Positions 31,567-41,840 of a stretch of 64,000 nucleotides of DNA are shown piece by piece. The stretch lies in contig NW_027168298.1 of NCBI RefSeq assembly GCF_040954835.1, forward strand, positions 675,001-739,000, in the 5' to 3' direction. The notes under the pieces are model-generated. The model was not told the DNA's origin. It made no database searches and saw only the letters and a program-made list of their open reading frames with translations. The stretch's first letter is position 1, and every line of letters starts with the position of its first letter. The position numbers were made by a program, and so were the translations under genes. The stretch comes from Lepisosteus oculatus (taxonomy: Eukaryota; Chordata; Actinopteri; Semionotiformes; Lepisosteidae).

Positions 31567-31978
31567 AGACATCGCTCTCTCCGACCCCCGGCATCGTGTC
31601 CCGACCCACCGTGCTGGAAGCCGACTCGTGCTGTGATTCCTTTACGGAGCAGAAATGACAACCGAGGAGCCGAGAGATCATTTCAGCATTTCGCGTCTGA
31701 ACGGAAAACACAAACGACCAACTCGGAATGATTTGCCTTTGACGCTTATCAAAGCGTTCTTTGTGCATCGAACAGACCCACTCACCTCTTAGTGTGGCGG
31801 GATCTGCACAGTGCATGTCGCAGCGCTCCCTGCTTTCACTTCAATGTGCTTCCTGATGTCGAGTCGTGTGCCGTGCGGAGGCTCTGAAAGCGAGAGCAAT
31901 GAAAAGGTGCACAACGCTGTGTTAGAAAACAGAGAAGTGAAAGGCAGTCCTTTCTCTAAGGAGGTAAAAGAAAAGCTA

Positions 31979-32050
31979 CTCCCCGTCGGGGAATCGAACC
32001 CCGGTCTCCCGCGTGACAGGCGGGGATACTTGCCACTATACTAACGAGGA
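31979..32050 (-). tRNA. tRNA-Asp: tRNA-Asp(GTC)
   Basis: 72 nt nearly identical to vertebrate tRNA-Asp(GTC): tcctcgttagtatagtggca, anticodon GTC, intact B box ggttcgattcc and perfect acceptor tcctcgt with acgggga (one G:U). TTTTC and TTTT runs follow on the minus strand. Probably functional. Mirrored at 50,467-50,538. Confidence 0.93.
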
Positions 32051-33076
32051 AGACATCACACGCTCCGACCCCCGGCATCGTGTCCCGACCCAGCGTGCTG
32101 GAAGGCGACGCGTGCTGTGATTCCTTTACGGAGCAGAAATGACAACCGAGGAGCCGAGAGATCATTTCAGCATTTCGCGTCTGAACGGAAAACACAAACG
32201 ACCAACTCGGAATGACTTGCTTTGGACGCTTTTCAAAGCGTTCTTTGTGCACGACAACTGCGCCGCCTAGCAGATACAAATGGGTTGTACAACTTTGAAG
32301 TAGCAAATGGAAGAGGGCTAAGCCTCCTCTCTTTTAGCCCAGGTTCGATCTGTCTCCCAGAATCACCAGGGCGCACGCACACACACACACCCGTGCCGTT
32401 GAAGTACTCTGCTTCATTTCTAAGGGCAACTCAACATTCACTCCTACCCCGAGTGCAGAAAAGACAGCGTCTGCAGCAACAGCAGCTCAGGTCTCTGCAC
32501 AGGAGCTAAGCTGCCCCCATCTCCTCTGCTCTGCGGCTCCTACGGAGTGGAGTCCTGCCTGGAGCCGTGTTTGCAGGCGGCGGCTCCCCGCACCCTGTCT
32601 GTGCGTCGTGTCCAAGAGCTCCTGGGAGGAAGAGAGAGCCCTCCGACTCGGGGGCTTTTCCACGGTCTGTGTGAGGAGGGGCGGGTGTGTCCAGCAGCTT
32701 ATCGAGCGGAAGCCTGGGGCGGCGGAGAGCTGTGATCGTGCAGACCTTGAGGTGTCACCTCTTTGTCTGCTTTCCCGCCCTCCCTCCGCCCAAGCTCTGC
32801 TCCAAAGTAGCCCGGCAACCCCTCACACCTGCACGTGTCACAACCTAAGGTGTGGTCATGAGACACCCATGGGGTGTTGTTCTGTTCTTGCTAATTGTTT
32901 CCTGCCCGTCGCAGGCAGGAGTCCATGCGAGGAAGATGCGCTGGACAGAGCTCAGAGGGCGCACCTGGGTGGCTTTCCTTCTGAGTGACGTTCCTGCAAC
33001 ACTCTCCCGCTACTCTTGGTGCGCTCATGCCGCAACACAGGAAGGCTGGAGCAGGTGGCTGTGGGCTCTGTGCACC
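32051..33076. other. GC-rich spacer between tRNA-Asp and tRNA-Phe loci
   Basis: No RNA gene is seen. A block with cggagcagaaatgacaac appears at 31,640, 32,110 and 35,038. A CA microsatellite lies at 32,373-32,390. Several frames of 60-126 codons overlap on both strands, as expected in GC-rich DNA; none shows a domain. Confidence 0.5.
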
Positions 33077-33136
33077 GCCGAAATAGCTCAGCTGGGAGAG
33101 CGTTAGACTGAAGATCTAAAGATCCCGGGTTTCGGT
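33077..33136 (+). pseudogene. tRNA-Phe(GAA) with T-arm deletion
   Basis: gccgaaatagctcagctggg and the anticodon arm (ctGAAga) match tRNA-Phe, but 11 bp are missing between ctaaag and atcccggg, removing the 5' T stem and most of the B box. The last acceptor bases also differ. Not expected to be transcribed by Pol III. The same deletion is in the mirror copy (49,381-49,440). Confidence 0.85.
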
Positions 33137-33246
33137 GTTTTGTTTCATCGCGCCCTTTGTTCCTCTCTCCAGCGCCCCCTGCCTAAAGTGACGCGTCCCT
33201 TTCTCAGTCCGAAACGCAAGCGAGACACCAGCAGCAGTCCCTGCAG

Positions 33247-33319
33247 GTTTCCGTGGTGTAGCGGCTATCACGTTCGCCTAACACGCGAAAGGTCCCCGGT
33301 TCGAGACCGGGCGGAAACA
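33247..33319 (+). tRNA. tRNA-Val: tRNA-Val(AAC)
   Basis: 73 nt matching tRNA-Val(AAC): gtttccgtggtgtagcggct, anticodon AAC (ctAACac), B box ggttcgagacc, acceptor gtttccg with cggaaac fully paired. TTTT at 33,326 serves as terminator. Likely functional. Mirrored at 49,202-49,274. Confidence 0.93.
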
Positions 33320-33893
33320 GCCTCGTTTTGCACGCTCCTGTACTTCACAGAGGTATTGAGCGACCGGTCATTTGTTCCCAATGTATTTCCGGTGCCTTCA
33401 TGCACTCTTGTACCAAACGCACGTTCCTTCTGTATGCGGAGCCGATCATTTGCAATTGGGCTGTGCCGACAGATCAGGACGAGCTCTGTCGGCTCAATAG
33501 CAGCGCAGGACCTGCAAGAACAACAGAAAGATTAGCATCCAGCGGGGGCTTCTTAGTGAGCCCAAGATCTCATCAAGAATCGGCTCCAGCAACAGGGCTG
33601 GGCGCATTGTTCCATTCTCCGACCACTCTCGGTGTAAACAAGTCCCTCCTGGTCTCTGCTTGAATTGCACTTTCCTGCGTTTGCTTTGGTGTAACTGGCT
33701 TCCCCTGCATGGGCGAATGTGAAGAAGATCCTTAGTAAGTCATTGAAGAAACCCGAGAAGAGGTCGGAGTGGTCTCTGTCGTTCATCAACGATCCAGTCA
33801 GGCAGTACTCCTCTGTAAAGCGCCGTTCGTTCACATCAATTGGCTTTTTTTTGCCTTCATTCGTGCAAGTAGTAAAAGCAGACGCCCCTATTC
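33320..33893. other. spacer, no gene seen
   Basis: Between tRNA-Val(AAC) and tRNA-His. Overlapping chance frames on both strands, identical in the mirror arm only because the DNA is the same. Confidence 0.45.
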
Positions 33894-33965
33894 TGCCGTG
33901 ACCCGGATTCGAACCGGGGTTGTTGCGGCCACAACACAAAGTACTGACCACTATACGATCACGGC
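33894..33965 (-). tRNA. tRNA-His: tRNA-His(GTG)
   Basis: 72 nt matching vertebrate tRNA-His: gccgtgatcgtatagtggtc, anticodon GTG in ttGTGgc, B box ggttcgaatcc, perfect acceptor gccgtga with tcacggc. A TTTT run lies about 17 nt downstream. Likely functional. Mirrored at 48,556-48,627. Confidence 0.94.
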
Positions 33966-34166
33966 GAGTTACCGATACACACGTGGCAGGGCGGAAAAGG
34001 CTGTGCTCTCTTCGTGTGACATAATTCGGGAAAGTCCTGACGTTGCATTTCAACTGAGCCCCAGTATACATCGACCCTTCGACACTCTGAGTGACAGCTC
34101 TCTTGCGTGTTTTCTCATATTTATGTAGTTTGCTTGCATGATGCCCGGAACAGCAGGGTTGTGCAC

Positions 34167-34238
34167 TCCCATATGGTCTAGCGGTTAGGATTCCTGGTTT
34201 TCACCCAGGCGGCCCGGGTTCGACTCCCGGTATGGGAA
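34167..34238 (+). tRNA. tRNA-Glu: tRNA-Glu(TTC)
   Basis: 72 nt that I believe are identical to mammalian tRNA-Glu(TTC): tcccatatggtctagcggtt, anticodon TTC, B box ggttcgactcc, full acceptor pairing. No T4 run follows closely, so termination is unclear. Mirrored at 48,283-48,354. Confidence 0.95.
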
Positions 34239-34680
34239 CGTGTCAATCTTGCCTCCTGCTTTCCAAAAAATCAGCACTGTGTACGAAGGAGCCGCATTAA
34301 AACTACTCAACGTGCGAGAAGAGGGGGCGCTTGTTTCCAGCCGAAACTTCTCGCGTGTGAGACGAGCTGACCATCGCTGCAGGAGGTGGGAGGGTCACTC
34401 TGGTAGACAGGGCTGACCTTCGGCAACAGGATTTATACTCTCCAAGATGATATTTGCACTTTCTGGAGAGGCGATTTTCTCCACTTCAGTAGCCCGATTT
34501 CGTCGATTGCGTGGAGAGGGCTGTAGAATGTGGCGCCGTCTTTCCTGCTCCGTCCATGACAGGCGTGCTGGTCTCTGGAGAGAGAGCACGGTCCATCAGC
34601 GCACTCCAATAAAGGCACTGGAAGCAGCTGAATCGCATTGGCGAAGCTCAGCACTGGGCCGCTGGGCATGTCTTACCACT

Positions 34681-34753
34681 GTTTCCGTAGTGTAGTGGTT
34701 ATCACGTTCGCCTCACACGCGAAAGGTCCCCGGTTCGAAACCGGGCGAAAACA
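34681..34753 (+). tRNA. tRNA-Val: tRNA-Val(CAC)
   Basis: 73 nt with intact A and B boxes (ggttcgaaacc), anticodon CAC with perfect stem ttcgc/gcgaa. One acceptor mismatch (cgAaaac for cggaaac). A TTTT run at about 34,761 follows. Best of the tRNA-Val(CAC) copies. The mirror position (47,768) carries a different allele-like form. Confidence 0.88.
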
Positions 34754-34901
34754 GATTTCTTTTGTCGCCACGCACAAAAGGGGATTGGGGATTCGCCTAG
34801 CGCTGTGATCGAACAGACCCACTCACCTCTTAGTGTGGCGGGATCTGCACAGTGCATGTCGCAGCGCATCCTGCTTTCACTTCAATGCGCGTCCTGATGT
34901 A

Positions 34902-34957
34902 CCCCTGTCTCCCGCGTGACAGGTGGGGACAGGTGACAGGTCCTATACTAACGAGGA
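34902..34957 (-). pseudogene. tRNA-Asp(GTC) pseudogene, shorter form
   Basis: Same relic as 31,498-31,566 but without one short internal repeat and with ctgtctcc for cggtctcc. Confidence 0.7.
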
Positions 34958-35517
34958 AGACATCGCTCTCTCCGACCCCCCGGCATCGTGTCCCGACCCA
35001 CCGTGCTGGAAGCCGACGCGTGCTGTGATTCCTTTACGGAGCAGAAATGACAACCGAGGAGCCGAGAGATCATTTCAGCATTTCGCGTCTGAACGGAAAA
35101 CACAAACGACCAACTCAGAATGACTTGCCTTTGACGCTTTTCAAAGCGTTCTTTGTGCACGACGACTGCGCCGCCTAGCAGATACAAATGGGTTGTACAA
35201 CTTTGAAGTAGCAAATGGAAGAGGGCTAAGCCCCCTCTCTTTTAGCCCAGGTTCGATCTGTCTCCCAGAATCACCAGGGCGCACACACACACACCCGTGC
35301 CGTTGAAGTGCTTTGCTTCATTTCTAAGGGCAACTCAACATTCACTCCTACCCCGAGTGCAGAAAAGACAGCGTCCGCAGCAACAACAGCTCAGGTCTCT
35401 GCACAGGAGCTAAGCTGCCCCCATCTCCTCTGCTCTGCGGCTCCTGCAGAGCGGAGTCCTGCCTGGAGCCGTGTTTGCAGGCGGCAGCTCCCCACGCTCT
35501 GTCTGTGCGTCGTGAAA
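34958..35517. repeat. tRNA cassette tail, recombined copy
   Basis: Matches 32,040-32,612 directly after matching 31,440-31,640 on its left, as if about 470 bp had been lost by recombination between the two cggagcagaaatgacaac blocks. The tRNA-Asp gene itself is missing from this copy. Confidence 0.65.
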
Positions 35518-36303
35518 TTAATTAATAACGTTAATAAATTTATAAAGTTATAAATTAGAAATTAATAACGATATAATTATATTCATGTACCGCAACACAA
35601 GAATAGTACACGCTGTACATTGTCTGTCGATAATGTTTCTGTAGTGCTTTAGTGGGTTAGGTTCCTGACTTCCATGTCACACGGTCTATGATTGAATCCC
35701 ATGGAACTATGACTTTATTTTTTAACAAACATTTCTTTGAAAAAATGAAACGTTTCCCTTGGTCAGAGATTAAATAAAACCTCACTTTTTTAGGTTTTAC
35801 TGTGCAGAGTGAGGTTTTACCTCACTTTTTTTGAGCAGAAGGTTTACTGTGACCTGAGAAGGGCCGGCATCCAATCACGGTGGTAAATACACACAAGCTC
35901 TCACTCATCTGAGCTACATGGCTACCAAGATGATCTCGGGTGCGCCGAGCTGGTACGGAACATATTGAACTGATCGACGGCGAATTGTCTCTCAGACAGG
36001 CTTTTCACCTCTAAGCTCCCTGACTGACAGTGATCAGCTAGGTAGTGAAACAGTCAGCTGCTTCTAAGCCTTAAACAGCTGCATCTCGGCGCTTCCACGG
36101 AGAGATGATTTGAAAGCCGAACATCACCCATTGGGAACACCTTACTATCACTAGTTTAAGAGACTCTTAAGGTCTTGCAGAGGTGCCTGTCTAATAGCAT
36201 GCGCTTTGCAAGCTATAGGTGTTTAGGCTGAGGCAGAATGCCTGTTAACAAAATGTTTTTCTAAAGGTGTGTCCAAGTGGCTGCAAAAGGACAACGCTCC
36301 TGG
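35518..36303. other. unique-looking spacer near the palindrome centre
   Basis: AT-rich start, then a direct repeat with gaggttttacctcacttttt words (35,775-35,835). A weak tRNA-like stretch near 35,648-35,705 (gattgaatccc) lacks a credible cloverleaf. No gene called. Confidence 0.4.
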
Positions 36304-36377
36304 GGTGCTGTGGCTTAGTTGGTTAAAGCGCCTGTCTAGTAAACAGGAGATCCTGGGTTCGAATCCCAGCGGTGCCT
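36304..36377 (+). tRNA. tRNA-Thr: tRNA-Thr(AGT)
   Basis: The only complete tRNA-Thr in the window, 74 nt: ggtgctgtggcttagttggt, anticodon AGT in ctAGTaa, B box ggttcgaatcc, 3' acceptor cggtgcc. Acceptor pairs hold with a few G:U wobbles. It shows what the truncated copies at 19,801 and 28,289 have lost. Confidence 0.92.
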
Positions 36378-36774
36378 TCTTTGTTCTGTCTTCTTGAACA
36401 GTACTGGTCATTATGGACAACCGCCTACAGCTAGACTTAATTAAATGCAAGTATTCATTTCCTGTCTTTAACGCGACTTGTTTTTCTTAAAATGGATGCA
36501 ACTTGCAAAACATGAAATACAAACCTTGCTAATCAGCGCTAGCGGCTGGCAAAAAAAAAAGAAGTCAGCAATGTTTTTTTCTTTAACCTTAACCCTACTA
36601 ATGGAGAAGAGTTAAACGACCGAGTCTATGCAGCTTAAACGGTGCGCACGTCGGGTTCTTAGCTGGTAAATCACGCTCACCCCAGTCCTTAATCTTTTAA
36701 AGAGGATACAAAATTGAACCTAGTCGCCACATCACATACATCCTGTTCAATGATAAAAAGGTAACATCTATCCT

Positions 36775-37430
36775 CGCTCCAGACTAAATCTCACGTTGAG
36801 GGCATATTTTTTTTCACTTTACCGTGAGTCGGGCTCGGCTGCACAGAGGAGAGAGCAGAGCAATGAGGTCACGGGGACAGGGGAGTCACACGCTGGCGGT
36901 TTGAATACGCGGAAGATCACTGAGGGATCCACAGTATATGGACCCTCCGTGCGCCATCAGTCCGCACTCCGGACTCTGAATCCTGCCATCCGAGTTAAGA
37001 TCTCGGCGGAACCTGAGGCACAGTTCCTTCTTAAAACGTAATCTGGTGAGCATTTCTAGAATCGTACTTGTATAGATGCAGCCTTTAATGTGTTGCTAGG
37101 TTAAAATTGATGACTTCTTGTATTTCAGTAGGCAACTGCCCTCTTGATTTCGGATTTAATTTCTATATTACAGGGGCGCTTTTATGATGACAGAGTCATG
37201 TTCAGGTACTTTGCTTGATGGAGGAAGCTCATTTCGGACTCTGTGATCTGCTCACCTGGAAAGGTCTGCTGTACTACTACAAGAGAGAAGTAGTCTGGAA
37301 GAAGGGACAATTTTATGATGCTTTGGAAGGTAATGTTTTTTTTTTCTTTGAAATCGAAATGAATCAGAATAGCAGTGCAAAAGACAAACTCTTGGTTTGG
37401 TTTAAAGAGATATGGTTTTAAAACAGACAA
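36775..37430 (+). pseudogene. duplicated gene unit, copy 4
   Basis: 5' exon-like block then a second block with the longest surviving frame: from ATG 37,215, MEEAHFGLCDLLTWKGLLYY and on through FYDALE to a gtaatg donor at 37,329, then on into intron to 37,421. The coding status of this block in the parent gene is unproven; other frames through it carry stops. No later exons follow. Confidence 0.45.
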
Positions 37431-37539
37431 CATGGAGAAAACAGGTGTTTCTCACTTTTGGAAAAGAATGGACCGGGGGTAATATTTTACTAGTTGCAGG
37501 GCTGAGCTCACTGGGTTACAGTCCTGCAGTGTCACACCA

Positions 37540-37612
37540 CGTCCAGTGGCGCAATGGATAACGCGTCTGATTACGAATCAGGAGATTGTAGGTTCGACTC
37601 CTACCTGGCTCA
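37540..37612 (+). tRNA. tRNA-Arg: tRNA-Arg(ACG)
   Basis: 73 nt with A box gtggcgcaatggata, anticodon ACG in ttACGaa, B box ggttcgactcc and T5 terminator within 10 nt. The outer acceptor pairs are poor (cgtccag with ctggctc), so start nucleotides are uncertain. Probably transcribed. A 5'-deleted copy is at 42,662. Confidence 0.8.
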
Positions 37613-38092
37613 GGTCATTTTTAAACGCATCGGGCTGCTCCCTAAGTAGTCTGTGCTACTTACTGCATTGTAATTGCACCCAGTAAGAGATTTCCTTCAT
37701 GTAAATGAACTGCACCTGACAGCTTTAGAAAAACACCTGGGCTCAGTACGGTGCTGAGAACTCAGCGTTGCTGTTCTAATTAGCACGCACTGCATCGGCT
37801 ATGAACCCGAACTTTTCAATTATTCCGATCAGTAAGTCAACACGTAGTCCACATGAAAGGAAGAATAATCTCTTGTCTGTCTCTTGCTTTTATAGAACTG
37901 AATGTCCCTGACAATGTACTGTTAGTTTTAATTGAAGAACGGCATTTGTGTTCAAATATACCAGACAAGTTTACGTAACTGCTCGTGCGACACTCAGTTG
38001 TAATTAGTCAAGAAATAAAGTCGAACAACAGCTGCGGGTTTGATTCTGAACGTACAGATGCAGCCATTCAAAATGGGTGAGGTATTTCGCGG
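37613..38092. repeat. tRNA-Arg downstream flank
   Basis: Repeated at 42,722-43,165 with few differences. No gene seen. Confidence 0.55.
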
Positions 38093-38135
38093 ATGGATTT
38101 CTAGTCCATCGCTTTAACCACTCGGCCACGACTAC
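38093..38135 (-). pseudogene. tRNA-Ser(AGA) 5' half
   Basis: Only acceptor 5' strand, D arm and anticodon arm are present (gtagtcgtggccgagtggtt); the 3' half is replaced at gcggatgg. Confidence 0.85.
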
Positions 38136-38790
38136 AGCAAGCCCCACCGCCGTTGCGTTCTTGCTACATTCTTACCTGGATCGCGAGGCGCCGGCGGAAG
38201 CCTATTTCAAAGTCGTTCTCCGTTTCAAAAAAACATTTCCAAAATACAAGCCTTGCAGACAGACACGCCTCAGAGGACTTAAGGGTGGCTTCATGTCGGA
38301 ATGATAAAGTCTCCCCGTCCGGACATGAAAATGCCACTTTGTTACACACACAAAAAGAATCAACAACAGAGAAATGCCCACAAGCATTTCAAAAGCCGCA
38401 CCACGCCGCACTTGAAATAGCTCTTACATTAGAGGTAGACGCAGGAATCGCCTTTTTATTTACGCTCTTACCAACGCGATGGAAAGCAAAACAAAGCAAA
38501 GCAGAGCAAAACAAAACGAACAAACGAAAACCCTCACGTCCCGCACTTGCATATAACGCCGTTACGTGCCCAAGCGGTATTGTACATCATCCTAGCACTG
38601 CACCCCGGGGCGTACGGTATAAGGGAACGAGCACACGCCGCGAATCATCTCGAAACACTCCCTACAGCTGTAAGGCGCCTTGAAGCGTGCACCCCCAACA
38701 TTCTTCTTTGTGCATCTGTGAAAGGTAAACTCTTGAGCAAACCCTGAACCAGCTCTAAGGAAACTAATCCGATTAGACGTTACTTTGACT
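38136..38790. repeat. unit C, copy in centre
   Basis: Near-identical to 6,724-7,385. Non-coding. Confidence 0.65.
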
Positions 38791-38809
38791 CATCTTTTTA
38801 CGCTCAGTG

Positions 38810-39510
38810 CTGGATTGCTCAAACTCTTACAGGGGATTCTGAGCGGTGTCTGCATACACGCAGTCTGATACGGGTGCTGAAAGCTTGAGCTACTCTCAAT
38901 GTCATGCTGCCTTTCCCCGGAGTAAATCTGTTACATTGAAAGAATGCTTCTCGCAGGTTCAAAAAGGGACCCTTGTTAATTGGAGAAATCAATGATTTCG
39001 AATGAATTCTGTATGCGTTAAAAGACAGCTATACACAGAAAACATGCAGGACACTGCTCACGATGTTTCCCGAGCCGAAACACAGTGCGTTTTTCCAAGC
39101 CATTTGACAACGCCCGCCCACTGAAAACTGCAGCAGATCGTGTAAAGGCGTTCAACTTTGTAACTACTGCACGCACAGGAAGCAGAATAAATTCCTCTTT
39201 TCAAACTGTCAAAGGTTTGCTTTGCGAACGCTGCAGGACATCGCACAATCTCTTTTGAACGGGGACAAACGATTTCTTATGGGGCGCAGTAAGTACAGAC
39301 GTTTAAAAAGCTCCACTCATGCCGACGATGCAGCATGAAGAAGCGCAACCTAACGTTTGACAGACAAAAGCCGGGCGCCGCTACGAGCAATATGAAATCA
39401 AACTGACAGCACACGGCGGTTCGCGCTGACTCAAAAGTGATCTCGACAGACGCTGTTCTCTGCATAACGCTGAAAGAGCTAAAGAGCGTTTCTGTTGAGA
39501 CGTAACAAGC
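38810..39510 (-). repeat. unit B, copy in centre
   Basis: Inverted relative to 980-1,660. Uninterrupted here, so it gives the empty site for the transposon at 7,917 (gacgtaacaagctcg near 39,500). Confidence 0.75.
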
Positions 39511-39545
39511 TCGTTTCTTTCTACCATGATGTCACCATGACCAAA

Positions 39546-39558
39546 TCTGTCTTTAAAC
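39546..39558 (-). terminator. snRNA 3' box of U4 copy 3
   Basis: The minus strand reads GTTTAAAGACAGA after the U4 3' end, same spacing as the other copies. Confidence 0.75.
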
Positions 39559-39566
39559 ACCTTGCT

Positions 39567-39711
39567 CAGTCTCTGACGAGACTGTCAAAAATTGCTTTCG
39601 CCGATTGTATTGCAAACCGGCGGAAGCAGGGTATTGGGAAAAGTTTTCAACTAGCAATAATCGCGCCTCGGCTAAACCTCACAGGCTACGATACTGCCAC
39701 TGCGCAAAGCT
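39567..39711 (-). ncRNA. U4: U4 spliceosomal snRNA, copy 3
   Basis: 145 nt on the minus strand with all U4 landmarks: 5' end agctttgcgcagtggc, U6-pairing stems, Sm site aatttttga, terminal hairpin identical to copy 1. It has gaggcgCgatt, the form usual in vertebrates, and one change in the central region (ataccctgc for ataccccgc). The 3' box and distal element are conserved. Probably as good a gene as copy 1. Confidence 0.92.
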
Positions 39712-40235
39712 GACGGTTGCCAGGCAACCGCAGGGATCCTATGGAAATTGTTATCGATCGTCTCATGGCATGTCGTTGCTGTAACGCTTCATATTTGTCG
39801 TCTTCTTCTTCTAGCTTGAGGTTTTGAAGAATTTCATGACAGACAAGGGCTCCGTCGGGAACAAAGGCCGTTGTGAGAAAACAGTTGCTTATTTTCAGCA
39901 CCAGAAATACAACCCTTTAAATACAAGATGACAGAACAATGACGAAGGGCATGCCGGGAGGAACTCATGCACTACAGTGGAAAGGGGGCGGGCACGTACA
40001 GTTCACATTCAAGCCACAAGTACTCTTCTCGGATGTTGCACAAACAAATCCTAACGTCTTGAAAGCATTGCAGCATGTTTGTGTCCCACTTCCCGTGACT
40101 GCAGGACGACTGACACGAACGGACAAACACAATCTGTGGCGTTTAGCGTGACATAGTCTTGCAGGCATCTTGCTGTCTCACTGCAATACTATACCGCTGG
40201 AGGAAACAGTCCATCTGGCCATGCAACTCATTTGA
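39712..40235 (-). promoter_or_regulatory. 5' flank of U4 copy 3
   Basis: Homologous to 169-781. Contains the Staf-like ggcatgccgggaggaa (about 39,950) and the GC box gggggcgggc (about 39,985). Ends where a tRNA-Gly copy begins. Confidence 0.4.
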
Positions 40236-40307
40236 GCGTTGGTGGTATAGTGGTGAGCATAGCTGCCTTCCATGCAGTTGACCCAGGTTTGATTCCCAGC
40301 CAACGCA
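40236..40307 (+). tRNA. tRNA-Gly: tRNA-Gly(TCC), worn
   Basis: 72 nt with perfect acceptor (gcgttgg with ccaacgc) and anticodon TCC. The T arm has ggtttgattcc and ccagg/cccag, two mismatches and loss of C56; loop base 38 is T. The pattern is CpG-to-TpG/CpA decay. Likely a pseudogene or weak gene. Confidence 0.7.
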
Positions 40308-40524
40308 GTGGTGAATATTTTCAAATGCTGTCACAAGCCTTGGATTGTGACTAGCAAAGCGAAGCCTTCTGAAAGAGCTAAAGCACTGCAAAACGGAATT
40401 GAGGGAGAATCTTACAGGGGATTCTGAGCGGTGTCTGCATACACGCAGTCCGATACGGGTGCTGAAAGCTTGAGCTACTCTCAATGCTGCCTTTCCCTGG
40501 AGTAAATCTGTTACATTGAAACAG

Positions 40525-40900
40525 CCCCGGGAGTGCTGTCCTTTTGCAGCCACTTGGACACACCACTCAGACACATCTGCATTCGGTGTGTGCTCCGCCT
40601 GCTCGCTGAGCAAGTTGCCACCTTTACATACAATAGCAACATCGACACCAAGAGAAAGGATGACAAATGGCTTTTATCTGGAACTTTTCATGTGCAAGGA
40701 GCTCAATGTGCTTTCTGTGTACAACAGGGCCACTGAACTCCACACTGGCCACTGAACTACAGCAGTGGCTTGCTGGCTTGACATCTCCCAAGGAAAATGT
40801 TGAAATCGCATGTGGAACAGGAAAATGACCCTCGAGTACAAGGGAAAAAAAAGAAAAAGATCATCTGGAGTGTGCCAACCCAGTTGGGACAACCCAGTTT
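40525..40900 (-). repeat. unit D, inverted copy
   Basis: Same spacer as 19,441-19,800 but without the adjoining tRNA-Thr, which is cut at acagccccgggag. Confidence 0.7.
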
Positions 40901-40904
40901 TGTT

Positions 40905-40986
40905 GACGAAGTGGCCGAGTGGTCAAGGCGATGGACTGCTAATCCATTGTGCTCTGCACGCATGGGTTTGAATCCCATCCTCGTCG
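40905..40986 (+). tRNA. tRNA-Ser: tRNA-Ser(GCT), worn
   Basis: 82 nt, anticodon GCT, long variable arm. One acceptor mismatch (gacgaAg), D-loop change (gtggtcaagg), and B box ggttTgaatcc with C56 lost. Confidence 0.72.
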
Positions 40987-41179
40987 GTTTCCATGTCTGA
41001 CATGTGTGACGTTGGCCCTCCTGTTGTTTGCTCCAGATCTAGAGCTGTACATTTTCTAGCGGTGGCTGAACATGGTATAGTAGGCTAACGTCGGTATCGA
41101 GCAGTGACAGTAACAGTATTTACGTGCCGCTGCTGCCAAGTGGCTCTGGGTTGAGACCGCGTTTCCACTTACTTGCAAC

Positions 41180-41231
41180 GCAAACGGAGAAAGCGATTTT
41201 TGACAGTCTCTTGAGAGACTGCGCTAGGTGC
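41180..41231 (+). pseudogene. U4 snRNA 3' fragment
   Basis: The segment cttgcaacgcaaacgg, then gcgatttttgacagtctc and agagactg, corresponds to U4 from the central stem-loop through Sm site and terminal hairpin. The 5' two thirds are missing. The terminal stem stays paired (gtctcttgagagac). Confidence 0.7.
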
Positions 41232-41840
41232 TTAGGGATAGACTTTGTAAGTTCCCCCTGGGATGGTGGCCTCTCAAATAGTTTGTGATTCCTCTAGACG
41301 TTTATACAGTAGAAGCCTGCTTCGTGGCTTAAATCCAAGCTAAGGAAACGAGTTAGATGTCTGATGCAGAACTGCGAATTCAATGAAGGGGAACACTACA
41401 GTACATTGCACTGTATGTGTGAGGAAAGCTGCCCCCTTCTGTCCCTTGTCGACCGAACAGAGTACTGTAAAGGATACCGCCAAGAAACTTTAGGATGCTG
41501 GTTGGAATCCAGCTCCAAAGAAGCCCCTTTGGGTGTTATGTCATCAAAAAGTAAGAACAGCGAATCTCCCTTTGATCAAAAGCGCAACAGAACTGTTTTC
41601 CGTGGAGCAGCTTTCAGACCCGCAGACCTGTTTTATTTGTAGGGCAGGGCGCATTCCCAAATGCGAATCTCCTGTTTTAGAAATGCTTTGGGCGGCGTGA
41701 AGTGAAAATAAGAAATGGGCTCCAGATGCACATGGAAGCAATCAAGTGTTTCATCCGAGCTGTTTCAAAGACTGCTCAAGAGCTTTCCTTTCACAGAGGC
41801 GCAACGATTAATGATGGGGGTGCACCCTTCAATGCGCCTT
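41232..41840. other. spacer with inverted piece of the tRNA-Ser flank
   Basis: 41,232-41,690 holds nothing I recognise. 41,700-41,840 is the reverse complement of 44,240-44,385 (diverged unit C). Confidence 0.45.

Larger units (their letters stand above)
18500..34430. repeat. left arm of a giant inverted repeat
   Basis: The whole stretch is mirrored at 48,090-64,000 on the opposite strand. Paired features have coordinate sums drifting only from 82,500 to 82,521, and many long frames translate identically. Weaker matching continues inward to about 35,150. The partner arm is cut by the window edge. Confidence 0.93.

Noticed and set aside
32373-32390. CA microsatellite
   Set aside because: Short and ordinary; the other copy at 35,282 differs in length as expected.
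33553-34071. 172-codon open frame (minus) over the tRNA-His locus
   Set aside because: It runs through the tRNA gene and overlaps frames on the other strand. Identity with 48,450-48,968 only reflects the palindrome.
35648-35705. tRNA-like or SINE-like stretch with gattgaatccc
   Set aside because: A B-box-like word is present, but arms do not pair into a cloverleaf and no anticodon can be placed with confidence.
35870-35935. minus-strand match to an A box (tagctcagatgagt)
   Set aside because: No matching T arm or acceptor; too weak to call a tRNA relic.
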